DNA of 64,000 nucleotides. It comes from Delphinapterus leucas. Lineage: Eukaryota > Chordata > Mammalia > Artiodactyla > Monodontidae. A program made the position numbers and the translations under genes. The DNA is taken from contig NW_022098024.1 of the NCBI RefSeq assembly GCF_002288925.2, forward strand, positions 3,023,962-3,087,961. Direction: 5' to 3'. This document shows positions 1 to 11,668 of the stretch, one piece after another. Every line of letters starts with the position of its first letter. The stretch's first letter is position 1. The notes under the pieces were generated by a model, which was not told the origin of the DNA, did no database searches, and saw only the letters and a list, made by a program, of their open reading frames with translations.

Positions 1-1180
1 AGTACTTAAATTATTTTTTCATAGAATTGTATCCAGAGAAATTTCTTCAAGTCAATGTAGAGATGCTCAGGATTTCTTCTCTTAGCTACATTTGTATCAC
101 TTGCACCTGGACAATGTTTTTGTTGTAAAGTAAGAAAAACTGGGAAAACAAAACAAAAAGAAAAAGAAACATGCGTATGTATGAAGACAGCAAGGCCTCC
201 TGAGGCATCCAAGAAAAGAAGTGCAATAACCCTTGAAAGAGGGAAAATGTATTCAGGTGAGCCCAACAATCCACCATATTTTTCTTTGTGGAGCCCTTTC
301 CAAGCCTTAAGTGGCACAGAGAGAGAGGCTAAAAAGCTTGATAGAGGACAACCAATGTGATGCAGAGAAGCTGTAGAGATTTCAGCAATTTCATAGAAAC
401 GGAGAAAAGAAATGAGATTTGGGCTTGGCAACCTCAGCAGACAAAGCCAGTGTAGCCAAGATCCTGGAGAGAAGAGATGTGCATAGAAGGCTGAACGTGA
501 CACACTGACTGGCTTTCTCCTCACATTATTATCTAAATTGTAACATACTCTGGGACAGGTGCTAAGGATTCTTGTGGAAAATAGCTGAAATGTTTAATGG
601 AGTTTTTGACAGTCTTACAATGCTGAATATTTAGCTTTCCTAAAAATAAAGTTGGAAGGGAGTGCACCTGAAATAGATCAAGCAAAAAATGCATGAAAAA
701 CAGCCTTCAGTCAGCTTAGTTGCTTATGGATTGAGGTGGTCTTCCTCTACTCTAGAAGTTTGAGTCAGGATTGGGACTTCCTTCCTTCTCTGGAGGAAGA
801 TAACATCATCCAAAGCCTCTATCATGTTTCATAACACAATGGCCTGACACACAGTGAATTATTATCAGGCATTCTAAAAGGAAGGACTAAGAAAAAAAAT
901 TGGTAATAGAAACAGTTTTGAGGTAGCCCATATACTGAAGTTTTGGATATGAACTTTAAGTGTGATTAGTATGTCAAGAAAAATGAATAACACAATGGAG
1001 AATCAGGCTAGATTGCTGGAATATATATTTAAAAAATAAGATGGTAATTTTAGAACCAAATGGGTTAATACTGTAAAATGTAAACATTATGGATGGGATT
1101 AGAAGCATACAGAAAAAGTGAAGAGCTGACTGTTGAACTGGAATGGAATAGGTTAATGACACTATCCAGACTGAAACACA
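1..1180. other. Unassigned AT-rich sequence
   Basis: No repeat family or exon recognised. The minus strand is open for 172 codons between 524 and 6, but the predicted protein is rich in Leu, Ser and Phe and shows no domain. A run of this length is plausible by chance in a window this size. Nothing regulatory can be claimed. Confidence 0.5.
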
Positions 1181-1264
1181 GAGAAGAAGAGGAAGAAGAA
1201 GCAGCAGGAGGAGGAGGAAAGGGGAGGAGGAGGAGGAGAAGGGGAAGGAGAAGAAGAGAGAAAA
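1179..1264 (+). repeat. Purine-rich (GA/GGA) low-complexity tract
   Basis: An almost pure A/G strand built from GAA, GGA and GAGG triplets. Cytosines interrupt only at 1202 and 1205, and 1206-1264 is an unbroken 59-nt purine run. It gives a meaningless Glu/Lys/Arg-rich reading frame on the plus strand. Such tracts are replication-slippage products and can form triplex DNA; function here is not shown. Confidence 0.9.
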
Positions 1265-1360
1265 TGCAAGAGACGTGGGATATTGTGAAAATATATAACT
1301 TCAAAGAATTATCAGAAGCAGAGAAGAGAAAGATGGGAATAATTGATATTCAAAAAGGTA

Positions 1361-2738
1361 ACAGCCACAGTCTGTTCAATAAGTGGTGCTGGGAAAACTG
1401 AACAGCTACATGTAAAAGAATGAAATTAGAACACTCCCTAACACCATACACAAAAATAAACTCAAAATGGATTAAAGACCTAAACGTAAGACCAGGGACC
1501 ACAAAACTCTTAGAGGAAAACATAGGAAGAACACTGTTGACATAAATCACAGAAAGATCTTTTTTGATCCACCTCCTACAGTAATGGAAATAAAAACGAA
1601 AATAAACAAATGAGACCTAATGAAACCTAAAAGCTTTTGCACAGCAAAGGAAACCATAAGCAAGACGAAAAGACAACCCTCAGAATGGGAGAGAATATTT
1701 GCAAATGAAGCAGCTGACAAAGGATTAATCTCCAAAATATATAGGCAGCTCATGCGGCTCAATATCAAAAAAACAAACAACCCAATCCAAAAATGAGCAG
1801 AAGACCTAAATAGACATTTCTCCAAAGAAGACATACAGATGACCAAGAGGCACATGAAAAGCTGCTCAACAACACTGATTATTAGAGAAATGAAAATCAA
1901 AACTACAATGAGGTACCACCTCACTCCAGTTAGAATGGGCATCATCAGAAAATCTACAAACAACAAATGCTGGAGAGGGTGTGGGGAAAAGGGAACCCCC
2001 CTGCACTGTTGGTGGGAATGTAAATTGATAGAGCCACTATGGAGAACAGTATGGAGGTTCCTTAAAAAACTAAAAACAGAATTACCATATGACTCAGTAA
2101 TCCCACTGCTGGGCATATACCCAGAGTAAACCATAATTCAAAAAGACACATTCACCCCAATGTTCATAGCAGCACTATTTGCAATAGCCAGGTCATGGAA
2201 GTAACCTAAATACCCATCTACAGATGAATGGATAAAGAAGATGTGGTCTCTGTATTAAACAGTATATTACTCAACCATAAAAAGAATGAAATAATGCCAT
2301 TTACAGCAACATGGATGGACCTAGAGATTATCATATTAAATGAAGTAAGCCAGAAAGAGAAAGACAAATATCATATGACATCACTTGTATGTGGAATCTA
2401 AAATATGACACAAATGAACTTACCTACAAAACAAAACAGACCTACAGATGTGGAGAACAGGCTTGTGGCTGCCAAGGAGGAAGGGAGGTGGGGGAGGGAT
2501 GGATTGGGAGTTTGGAATTAAGAGATGCACACTATTATATATGGAATGGATAAACAACAAGGTCCTCCTGTATAGCACAAGGAACTATATTCAATATCCT
2601 GTGAAAAAACATAATGGAAAAGAATAAGAAAAAGAATGTATATCTATATATGTATAACTGAATCACTTTGCTATACAGTAGAAATTAACACAACAGTACA
2701 AATAACTATACTTCCATAAAATAAATTTTTTAAAAAAG
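1361..2738 (+). mobile_element. L1 retrotransposon, 5'-truncated (ORF2 C-terminus plus 3' UTR)
   Basis: Sense-strand match to the last part of L1 ORF2, recognisable from the stretch reading 'aataagtggtgctgggaaaa' near 1379 through the C-terminal Cys-rich segment (CWRGCGEKG, about 1970). It is followed by a 3' UTR with a G-rich patch near 2480 and an A-rich tail ending about 2738. The frame is broken: 1839-2129 is open, with stops on both sides, so the element is dead. The 3' UTR resembles that of the 52.8 kb copy, not that of the 48 kb copy. No clear target-site duplication. Confidence 0.92.
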
Positions 2739-3529
2739 ATTTCTTGTAGTACATTCCTAGGATTACCATTAAACAAATAGTAAAGTATTTCTTAGTAAAC
2801 AACATAATAGATGAGAAAATGGAAAAAAAAATACTTTAATTTTACAAAACGAGAAAAAAGAGAACATAGAATATGTGGAAAAATAAAATAAAATGATGTT
2901 AATTATAAATCTATCAATCAATAAATAAATTACATCAAATGTAAATAAACTAAATACTCTATTATAAATTTACAGATAAGAAAAATCGTATTCTCTGTGA
3001 AAGAAAGACATTTTATATTAATGGAAATAGGAATGTTGAAAATAAAATTATAGAACATGATTTGTCATGCAAAGACTTAAAAAAAATAAATCTAGTGGAG
3101 CCATACAAATATCAAGTAAAATAGACCATTAGCATGAATTATTTCTAGAGATAAAGAGAAATGCTTCAAAATAGTATAAGGGTCAGTAAACCAGGAAGAT
3201 GTAACAATCATAAATTTGTTTACAATTAATAACGTAGTATCATAATTAAAGCAACTACTAACAGAAGTAGCAAATACATAACCAAAATAGAGGACTTGAG
3301 CACACCTCTCTCAGCAACTGATTGAATCAGCAGACAATTAGAAAGGACAAAAAAGGATCTAAACAACCCAATTTGCTAAATTAACTTCAGTAGCATATAT
3401 AGAACACACCACACACCTGCAGAATATACATTTATTTTAACTGCATAAGAAACATTTAATAAAATTGCACATTAAATCTGAGGTATGTGGTAATAATACG
3501 CCGTGATACTTTGCCTGAAATGCATATGA
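2739..3529. other. Very AT-rich sequence, no feature seen
   Basis: Dominated by A/T runs directly downstream of the L1 tail. No repeat family, exon or open frame of note could be recognised. Confidence 0.5.
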
Positions 3530-3800
3530 CTTAGTTATTTATTGCTGCAAAATAGGCCACATCAAAACTTCATGGCTTCAAACAAGAAATATTTTATTTA
3601 TCTTCTACAGTGTCTGGGTTATCTAGAATCACCTACCCAGTTTTCTCTTGGTTTCTTAGGAAGGTATAGTCACTGTTGGCTGAGGTTGCAGTTCTATTTG
3701 GGCTCTAAGTGGATAGCGGTGGGTATGGATTGTTGGCTGGGAATTCTGTTCTGTAGAAAGAAACATTTTAGTTCTCCTCCATGTGATCTCTCCCTGGGGC
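3530..3800 (-). repeat. Ancient LTR-like repeat fragment (antisense)
   Basis: Starts with a diverged 'ttatttattgctgcaaaata' block followed by a 'ggcttcaaacaagaaatatt' block and a 'ctgaggttgcagttct' block. These follow in the order expected of the antisense 5' part of mammal-wide LTR-type repeats. Divergence is high, so the subfamily is not assigned. Confidence 0.4.
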
Positions 3801-4841
3801 TTGAGGTTCTCACAGTACAGGAGTTCAATTTTCAAAACAAGAATTCTGAGACTAATTGTGGTGCCAGATCTTAAGGTAATTTTTTCAACCTATCATATCA
3901 ATAATAATGCAGGTCTCGTTTATGAGTTCAATAATTCACAACAAATCTATTATTTTACTTTACAAAATTCTGAAATCAAGAACTACAGTGATATGCATAA
4001 GTATTGGAAATACTGCAACCAATGACATAATGCAAAGAAAACAAAACCAGATAATCTGTGGATACATGGTGTTTAGGTTCAGATGTGACATTAGAACTAA
4101 ACCTCTTTGTAAGAGAGAAAAGCATCCATGTTAGAATAGGCTTCCTTGGGTTTCAGAATAAATAGTACATATAAATCTATATAATTAACTTACTTTGCCC
4201 TAATGCATTGAAATTCTTCACTTTGCCTCTATAGCCACAGCCAGATTTTAGGGAAATTCGGAGAACTACATTAGTTTGAGTAACTTAAAGCTTGATGCAC
4301 CTTAAAAGCGTAATACATTTTACTTTGTGGATTTTGAAGGGTATGAGGCAGGTTGTGATGAACTATATATTTTTAAAAAGCAGTATAGGAATAGGGATAT
4401 TTATTTATTTGTTTGTTTATAAACAAGGCAAATTTTTCTTTGAATGTGTTCAAGATCTTAGTATCTTTATTTGCCCACCTTCTAGTACTTTGGATAAATA
4501 ACAGGGAGTCTATTTTCTTTTTTACTCTCCTCTATTTTGGTATGTTATCTTTTAAGTTCTATATTAATTTATTGTTTCCCTTATCTAAATTTTTTTGTCT
4601 CCCTGGGCATCTTCCTATACTTTCTTCTTGTATTTTTACCTTTTAATTTATTTTCCCTTCTTGCACAAAATCACTTTCCTATAAAAAATTCATGCTTAAC
4701 TTGTTACAGAATGTTCCTCACATTCTCATAAAATATCAGTATTCTCCTAGGTTGACAAATTTGTTGGTGTATAGTTGTTCAGAGTAGTCTCATGATTCTT
4801 TGTATTTCTGTGGTATCAGTTTAATATCTCCTCTTTCATTA
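3801..4841. other. AT-rich sequence, no feature seen
   Basis: Short overlapping open frames of 60-80 codons rich in Phe, Leu and Ile occur at 3907-4134 and 4292-4731. They look like AT-rich noise with no domain. Some of the T-rich part (4400-4740) could be a heavily decayed antisense L1, which I cannot support further. Confidence 0.45.
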
Positions 4842-4878
4842 CTGATTTCAGAAATTGGAATTTTATTTCTGAAATCAG
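4842..4878. repeat. Perfect 14-bp inverted repeat (hairpin), 9-nt loop
   Basis: Arm 4842-4855 (ctgatttcagaaat) is the exact reverse complement of arm 4865-4878, separated by nine bases. The right arm overlaps the first two bases of the target-site duplication of the adjoining SINE (starting 4877). It could extrude as a cruciform; no protein-binding role is implied. Confidence 0.85.
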
Positions 4879-5098
4879 AAATTAAAGAAGAGGGACTTCC
4901 CTGGTGGCGCAGTGGTTAAGACTCCAAGCTCCCAATGCAGGGGGCCAGGGTTTGATCTCTGGTTAGGGAACTAGATCCCACATGCATGCTACAACTAAGG
5001 AGCTCAGGTTCCACAACTAAGGAGCCCACATGCTGCAACTAAGACCTAGCGCAACAAAATAAATAAATACTTTTTATAAAAAAGAAATGAAAGAAGAG
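4877..5098 (+). mobile_element. CHR-type SINE (long-form lineage, internally shortened) with target-site duplication
   Basis: The body (about 4893-5082) begins with the tRNA-derived head, including an intact A box (tggcgcagtgg), a degraded B box (ggtttgatctc), and several 'caactaaggagc' units typical of the longer CHR form. It ends in an A/T-rich tail. Flanking copies agaaattaaagaagag (4877-4892) and agaaatgaaagaagag (5083-5098) differ at one base and are the duplicated target. The body is shorter than the 310-bp copy at 21.5 kb, so internal sequence is missing. Confidence 0.93.
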
Positions 5099-6984
5099 AT
5101 TTTTATTTTTTTTAATGTGGGTACTACAAACAAACAAAAAACCCTGACATTCCATCTGTTCCAGATATTTAGATATAGAAGAGAGTTAAGTAGTAGCACT
5201 GGTGAGAAAGGGAAAAAGATTTTCTCTTAATAAATATAACTACTGTAGTGCTCAAAGCTATAAAGTCTCAGATTGCTGTATTATGAGTTCCTTTTCCATC
5301 CCTATCATTGATTATCTGCCTCAATTTATTTTTCCTAGAATAAAATTGAAGAGGGGTTAATTATACTAAGGTAATAGCACAATTGTTAGGAGGTTGTGTT
5401 TTTAGCTCAAAGTAAAGACAAAACCTGGTGTTTATCTAACTTTGGCTATCTTAGCTTAAAATGTGAAGGTCTAACCTTTAGGTTTTCTTCAATTACTGTC
5501 TAGCATATATTTAAAGTCATTGTAAACTATCACCAGAAACATTTAACTTCTAGAGGTGACCTGTGTTTTATTTTATGCAATATGACGTCTATTCTAAGCA
5601 AAATATAAGACTAAAGTAACAGTGTTTCCTTTCCTTAAAATCAGATTTTCATTACAAAGTTGACCTTTAAATGTCCCATCTTGTTAGGCAAACAAGATTA
5701 TTTGAAATTAGTCACAGATTTCTTGTTTTGTGCAAGCAAAGCTTGATTACAAGCCTTTCTATAAAGCTTCTATTCAGTTTAATAATTCCTACTTCTCTCT
5801 TATCAGCTTTAGAATTCTAAAGGAGGCATTTTCCTATAAATCTTTCCCACTGCTGCATTTTATTTTAATTCACAACAACAGAACACTAACATAATTGGTG
5901 CAATCTGTTATGAACAGATATGCAGTGAGACACAGGTGGCACACTCTCTTTCAGTGTTGTAAGGAAAAGTAAGACCTTCCTCTCATCTTGAGTTATGTGA
6001 ATAACAATTGTGGCTTGGTTAGGATAGCAGCCATTGTCACTATGGGTGTTCTCAAATTTCTGCAGTAAATCTTTTCCATATGGAATCCTTTTTGATTCCG
6101 CTCTCCACCAGAATGCTTATTTTCTGTTGTGAATATTTATTCTCTAAAAAGTGGCTCCATAAAGGAATATTGTTGGGTTTTACATGTATAATCCTAAACA
6201 AATTTCAGAATAAACTGGCTTATGATTTTGTTCTAAATTTTTTTTCTATAAATCCTTTCTGAAATCTAAAATATACACCATGTTTTTGTGCCATAACCAT
6301 AATTTCAAAATTTTTAAACGTCAAAATTAAAGCTCAGGCAGTTACCTCATTTGCCAGAAAAATTTTGATATGTTTGAATAGGATGGGGATTTTTTAATGA
6401 ACATTCTAATAACCATCTTTTGAAAAACAACTAATAAGTGGACTCAGTTGAAGGCTAGATAGTACAAGCCCACATTGAATTAACTACAATCTTTGGGGCC
6501 AGACATAATTTGGAATTCAGAATTTCTTAAATTTTCTAAGGTAATACAGTCATATATTGCACATTATATACAACTCTAGCACCCTGCACTTCTGGGATAA
6601 ATAATTACACAAACAGACTTATTTTAGTTCTATTGCACTTTGTATCAATTTTCCATGTTTTGAAATTTGTGGTTTGGAAATTGTAGATAAGTGAGTCTTT
6701 AGTATGTATAAAGTTGCTGATACCCCAGCAAAGCCATTTTGGGGGGCATTTTGTTGCTGTTTCTGTTCTTTATTGATCTATTAGCAAGTGTCCAGAACAA
6801 TGAATGGAAGATATAAATACTCAAAATATACTAGTTGAATAAAAGAGTTAAATGAACATTTGGGAAAATTTGATTTATTCATTTAACTATCATTTGTTCT
6901 GTTAAAAGCATTATCCAGAGATCTGGGGATCTAAGGTTATGTAACAATATAATAAAGTAAAACTGTACAATAATAAAAGTGAGC
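5099..6984. other. Non-repetitive-looking AT-rich sequence
   Basis: Nothing recognised with confidence. A short piece near 6770-6860 (ending 'gttgaataaaagagttaaat') resembles the very end of L2 but is too short and diverged to call. No open frame above 60 codons. Confidence 0.45.
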
Positions 6985-7190
6985 ACTTACTGAAATTTAC
7001 ATTGTGCTGATGCTTCTGTCTTGTGGAATTCTCAAAAGAAGTTTGGAATATGCTTACTATTATTTTTATAGTTGTAGATATATGAAACCTGAGGCTTAGA
7101 AAGCTAAGACACTTGCCAAAGTTGTCATAAGTAATAATATCAGAACTAGAGGTTCAACCCAGGCAATCTACCTTGGAGCCCATAGAATTA
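6985..7190 (-). repeat. MIR SINE (antisense)
   Basis: Reads on the plus strand as the reverse complement of MIR: a 'gagcacttactg' block at the start, 'gaaacctgaggcttagaaag' at 7084, and an 'aggttcaacccaggcaatct' block at the end that corresponds to the tRNA-like head. Old and diverged. Confidence 0.7.
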
Positions 7191-7744
7191 ATGGTCTAGA
7201 TATGGTGAACATGTCAGCAAGTAGATAATAATAAAATGCCATATTTAATAAGGATAAGAAAACTACTGAAAAAGTGTTTTCACTTAATAGAGAGATTACA
7301 ATGTCTGGAATATTGAAAGAGGGCTTCCCTGAGATGGCAGGGAAATATAATTCTTAGTGTATATATGTAGGATTCAGAGAACATGTGATATTGAGAGAAA
7401 TTACCAGGTAGATACAAAGTTCAAAATGAGCTATTTCTAAGAATGCTAACATATGTATAGCAGCAAGAATGCCCTGTATTCATGGTGCCGATGACAGAAA
7501 ATTCAATTTCCAGCAGATCCCAATTTTAGAAAAAACAGAATCACAGAAAACAAAACACAACCAAACACCTTTCTTGACTCCATATCCCCTCTCTAGTTTC
7601 ACTCATATATATTACCTAGTGATAAACCTGTCAATGGAATATTTAATATTTTCTGTATCTATTTCATCAACTCATACTTGGTTCTGCTCCATGAATCTTG
7701 TCATCATCACTCACTATTTTCAAGATCAACAGTAATAACCCTTT
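7191..7744. other. Unassigned, with a possible L2 scrap
   Basis: 7320-7350 ('gagggcttccctgagatggc') resembles an antisense L2 segment but the surrounding match is weak. The rest, including an 88-codon open frame at 7469-7735, shows nothing recognisable. Confidence 0.4.
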
Positions 7745-8960
7745 CTCATTTAATGATCAATTCTCAGTCCTTATCTTCTTGTATATCTCAGTAGTTTTCA
7801 ACAAATTTGATGACATTCTTAGAATTCTTTTTCACTGAGCTTATTATATGCATCTCTCTGATGTGTTTTTCTCCTCCTTGCCTTGCTACTCCTTCTCCAT
7901 CCTTTTTGTTGGAGTCTCTCTTTTTCTTCCTGAATGCTGGGGTGACCCAGCTCAGTTCTCCAACTACCTTCCTTCCCTATTTATATCTTACTTCTTTATG
8001 ATTTCATTCAGTCTTGTTATACATAGTTCATTCTCAAATTTATAGCCTGATGTGCTATAGAGCCTTACAACTAAGAAGCTTACAGCTAAGTATCTGTTAA
8101 AGCTTCTACTAAATGAGCTTAACATATCCAATACATAGCTCTACTTTCCAGTGTTAATGAACTCAAGGCTTCCCCATCTCGGCATTCATCATGTATCTAA
8201 TTGCTCAGATCTAGAAGTCATCCTCGATTCTTTTTATTTTCACTATCATCCTGAACCCTGTTCATATGTCTTGAAAAATCAACTCTCAGGATGTATTAAG
8301 TTAGACCACTTGTCTTCATTTTTACCACTAGCTCACAAGCCCAAGCCGCCATCATCTCTGGGATCTACTTCAGTGACAACTTTAGTGGTTTGTTTTCTTT
8401 TAATCTTGTCTAGTCTACATGTAGCCATCAGAGTCATCTTTTAAAATTGTAGATAAGATCATATCACTCTCATACCACTCAAAATCTTCTGGTGGTTTGC
8501 ATCACACTTAGAACAGAATCCAACTTCCTGACTCAGGTTCGAAGCCTCATGTGATTTAATTTTCAACCTAGACTCCTTCCTGCTTCAGCTATGCTGACTC
8601 TGCCTTGATCACACTGACTTTCCTGCAGCTCCTTAAGACATATCTAATTATTTCCTGTCTCAAAGACTTTCACTTGTGTTTCCTACACCAGAATGTTCTT
8701 CATGCTTACAGGATTCCCTACCCTCCCTCTCTTCATCAAGGGATCTCCTCAAATATCTCCTCCTCATAGAGGGCTTCCCTGACCACCATATGCAAAATAG
8801 AAAACCCACCACAGTTCTACCACTCTTTATTCCCTGACTTCGCTTTGGTCTTTCTTCACATTACTTATCACTTCTTTAATTTAACTGCATATGCCTCTTG
8901 ATGTATTGATTCATGCAGAAGTGCCTCCTGTTCATAACGGAGTCTATCTATACCTTAAGA
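7745..8960 (+). mobile_element. L2 LINE fragment (ORF2 3' region into 3' UTR)
   Basis: Sense L2 over more than 1.1 kb. In order: the reverse-transcriptase-proximal region with 'gctggggtgacccagctcag' (7935); the 'gcttaacatatccaa' and 'gaagtcatcctcgattc' blocks (8118-8230); 'aagccgccatcatctctggg' (8343); then the 'cagagtcatcttttaaaatt' block (8428) and 'gagggcttccctgaccacca' (8770). Many stops and indels show long-dead sequence. It is one of the longer ancient L2 remnants in the window. Confidence 0.82.
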
Positions 8961-9149
8961 GATAAAAATGTTTTGAAAAATGCTTTGTAATAGTTATTAG
9001 TAAAAGTATCATATCAGTGATAGGAAGGGCCAGCTGTGCCGTGACCAAGCTATAGGATGGCATAAGCTTCTAGAACTTATCTGCTTTTAGTAATATGTTG
9101 CCTATATACATATATATATGAGGTCATATAAAAATGTTTAGTATTTTAA
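8961..9149. other. No feature seen
   Basis: AT-rich spacer between L2 remnants, with a short (AT)-rich run near 9105-9120. Confidence 0.5.
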
Positions 9150-9430
9150 ATAAATTTACCGTTGGGCATAAATTAACTAGTTATGGCATTATTGATTTAA
9201 TTTTAAGAGCTATTGTACACCTCAAATGTGTCAAACAAGGGACTAGCTCTTAGAAGAAAAAGACAGGTCCCCTTCCCTGAGGTGCTCTTAGAGTAATAGA
9301 AATAAAATATTTGAATGCATCTGACAACTAATGATATGAAAAGAGTGCTAAGAAAACATATTTATAAAAAAACTTTAAAAGACTGATTACAGAGATCTCA
9401 AAGATTACGTATAATGAGAACTATTAATTG
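9150..9430 (-). repeat. Probable L2 3' fragment (antisense)
   Basis: 'aggtccccttccctgaggtg' and 'cttagagtaatagaaataaa' (9264-9308), then 'gagtgctaagaaaaca', match the order of the antisense L2 3' end, in which the 'donated amount' block is followed by a TAATAGA-like block. Strongly diverged, so the limits are approximate. Confidence 0.45.
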
Positions 9431-10284
9431 CGGGCTTAAAAAGGACTTGCAGTATTTAAAAACTTGGTCTCAATTTATGACTTAGAATTTAAATTAGAAC
9501 ATCCATTTATATAAAAGTCTATTAGTTAAGTATATGTGACTTATATTTAGAAAAAAAATCAATTATAGTACAATTTTACAATAGTAGCTGAGGAATAATT
9601 ATTACAATCCATCTGCCATGAAAGAGGTGCTGATTTTTGCAGGCCGCATTCAGAAAATCTTGGAACAATTGCTTTACTTCTCCAAACCAGAAAGCATATT
9701 CAATTATTTGTTGCAAGTTGGCATCTTTGCTACTGTCTATACTGTAAACAAAAATGATCAAAATACTAACAACAGATAATAAATATTCTCTTGTTCTGTA
9801 TAATTCCCAGAAGAAAATATATTATTTCTCTTTTAACCCATTTTTGTAAAATGTGTTACTTCACTTAAGGTGCTATTGGAGGAACAGTCATGACCATAAC
9901 AGATGACACCTTAGGATTCCGCTATTATTCTCACACAAAGCTTTCTCAGAAGAAACTGATTTCTTTTTCTAGCTCTTTCAAAGGCAGATTGTATCCAAGC
10001 AGTATGTCTGTATTTCTTCTATTACACTTGCATCCACAAGAATTGAATAGAACCTCCCTTTCTCTAAAATAATTAGATAATGAAAGGTTTCAGTTAACGT
10101 TCCAAGGAATTGAAGCCTACATTTTTACCCACCAAACTATTTTAGAACTAGTTTGAAAGGGTAACATTTAATATAAATATGTATCATAATTCCAATTTGA
10201 TTGTTTCACCTTGTCCTTAAGCAAATAAAATATTAAAATAAGAATATAAGTAATAAAATTAAGAACAAGTAAAACAATGATAAT
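9431..10284. other. No feature seen
   Basis: AT-rich DNA. Two 60-codon frames (9761-9576 minus, 9890-10072 plus) have no features of a protein family. Confidence 0.5.
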
Positions 10285-10500
10285 TGTAGCTATTTATTAA
10301 GCAGTTACCCTGTTCCAGGCACTGGATAAGTGCTTTATATTATTTTCCCATTTAATCCTCATAACAACTGGTTACATATATATCATGTTTGTGACTTTTT
10401 GATAGGTCAGGAAACTGAGGCACAGAAAAATGAGTTAACTACTCATTTAACTAATAAGGTAACTGGTATTCAAATCCATACACGTTGATACAAGTGCTTA
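10285..10500 (-). repeat. MIR SINE (antisense)
   Basis: Near-complete. 'tttattaagcagttaccctg' at 10291 is the 3' LINE-like tail in reverse. It is followed by 'ccaggcactggataagtgct', 'catttaatcctcataacaac', then 'gaaactgaggcacagaaaaa' (10411) in the conserved MIR core. Confidence 0.88.
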
Positions 10501-10569
10501 AGTCTTAACATCTACAACCCTTGTTAAACTCTCATTCATTCACCTTTTTCTTCTGTTAAGAATGTAACT

Positions 10570-10706
10570 AAAACCATGCCCTTAGAATGTAGTCACTTTG
10601 CTGTACAGCAGTAATAACACAGCATTGTAAATCAACTATACTTCAATTAAAAAATAAAAGAAATAAAAACATAAAAAGATTCCTTTAAAAAAAAAAGACC
10701 ATGCTC
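10570..10706 (+). mobile_element. Very short L1 3' tail insertion
   Basis: About 105 bp (10585-10690) match the last bases of the L1 3' UTR type seen at 53.9 kb: 'agtcactttgctgtacagca' and 'cattgtaaatcaactatact', then an A-rich tail. Candidate duplicated target: aaaccatgccct (10571-10582) versus agaccatgctct (10695-10706), so the copy is extremely 5'-truncated. The target-site call is tentative because two positions differ. Confidence 0.75.
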
Positions 10707-10739
10707 TCATGTTCAGATTATCAACATGTGATTCCCCAC

Positions 10740-10915
10740 CCTACTCCATATCAGCTGTGTCATCTTGAACAAATTACTTCCTCTCTGCCTTAGTTTCCTC
10801 ATTCACAAAATGGGAATAGTGAACAGAACACACAACAAAGGACTGTTAAATGAGATAATAGATGCTAGTGCACGGCATGAAAAATTACTCAGTAAGTGTA
10901 GGATATTTTTCATTT
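10740..10915 (+). repeat. MIR SINE (sense)
   Basis: 'cagctgtgtcatcttgaaca' (10753) and 'tctgccttagtttcctcatt' with 'cacaaaatgggaatagtgaa' form the MIR core in sense. It ends in the 'actcagtaagtgtaggatat' tail. Confidence 0.82.
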
Positions 10916-11049
10916 AAGAAATGTTATGAGGCACTTTGCTTATCCCTAGGCAGGATAAGCTCTCCTGTCTTTCTCCTGCTAAAACCACTACTGTGTATTA
11001 GTGACATATTCTCTTTCTGAACATTTCAATGCCTCTATCTGTACTTACC

Positions 11050-11230
11050 ATTTATTCAACAAATAGCTCTTGAGCCACCACTTAATATGTGCTAGCTACT
11101 AGGTACTGAAAGATCAGGAATGTATGTGTCCAAACCTACTATGAAGACATATCTGGACTTGTTTGAAAAACTGATGGGGTAAATCTAATTCACATCAATT
11201 TGTATGAGGTGAGAGCACATCTTAAAGGAA
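11050..11230 (-). repeat. L2 3' end fragment (antisense)
   Basis: 'atttattcaacaaatagctc' (11050) followed by 'cttaatatgtgctagctact' and 'ggtactgaaagatcaggaat' is the reverse of the L2 3' terminus, which ends in a (TGAA)-like repeat. Confidence 0.65.
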
Positions 11231-11269
11231 AAATAATAACTAAAACCCACTGATGGTTAATAATGCCAG

Positions 11270-11470
11270 TTTTATTTAAATGCTACTGATTACACATGCT
11301 AGACAATTTAATCCCACTGACTAAATGGCAGGTGATACTATTGTAATATTGATTTTATATATGTGAAATGTGAGGCCCATGGAAATTGAATAATTTGTGA
11401 AAGATCACTCAACAATTATGTTGTGGAGTCAGCCTCCAAATACAGTCAATAAGGTTGAGAACCTACACTC
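11270..11470 (-). repeat. Probable MIR SINE (antisense), diverged
   Basis: Block order fits antisense MIR: 'aatttaatcccactgactaa' (11306), 'tgaaatgtgaggcccatgga' (11363), then 'gtgaaagatcactcaacaat'. Divergence is large. Confidence 0.5.
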
Positions 11471-11643
11471 TTAACCACAATACCATACAATTTTGGACCA
11501 GAAACAGGATGTCAGATGTCATAATCCAAGGTTAGAAAAAAATTCTCTGTAGAGCATAATGTTAGACAATTCCTTTTCACTGTCATACCCCATAAACTTC
11601 TGCTAAGTTTTAGTGAGATGGCAGTACGAATAAAAGCAAGGAC

Positions 11644-11668
11644 TTTTTTTTTTTTTTTTTTTTTTTTT
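11644..11668 (+). repeat. Poly(T) run, 25 nt
   Basis: Uninterrupted T run. No retroelement body could be recognised on either side, so it is either a stand-alone homopolymer or the A-tail of an unrecognised minus-strand retrocopy. Confidence 0.9.

Noticed and set aside
6..524. 172-codon open frame on the minus strand at the window edge
   Set aside because: No domain, unremarkable composition and no splice or Kozak context; a run of this size is expected occasionally by chance in 64 kb over six frames.
1093..1401. 102-codon Glu/Lys/Arg-rich frame
   Set aside because: Produced by the purine-rich tract and then L1 sequence; not a protein.
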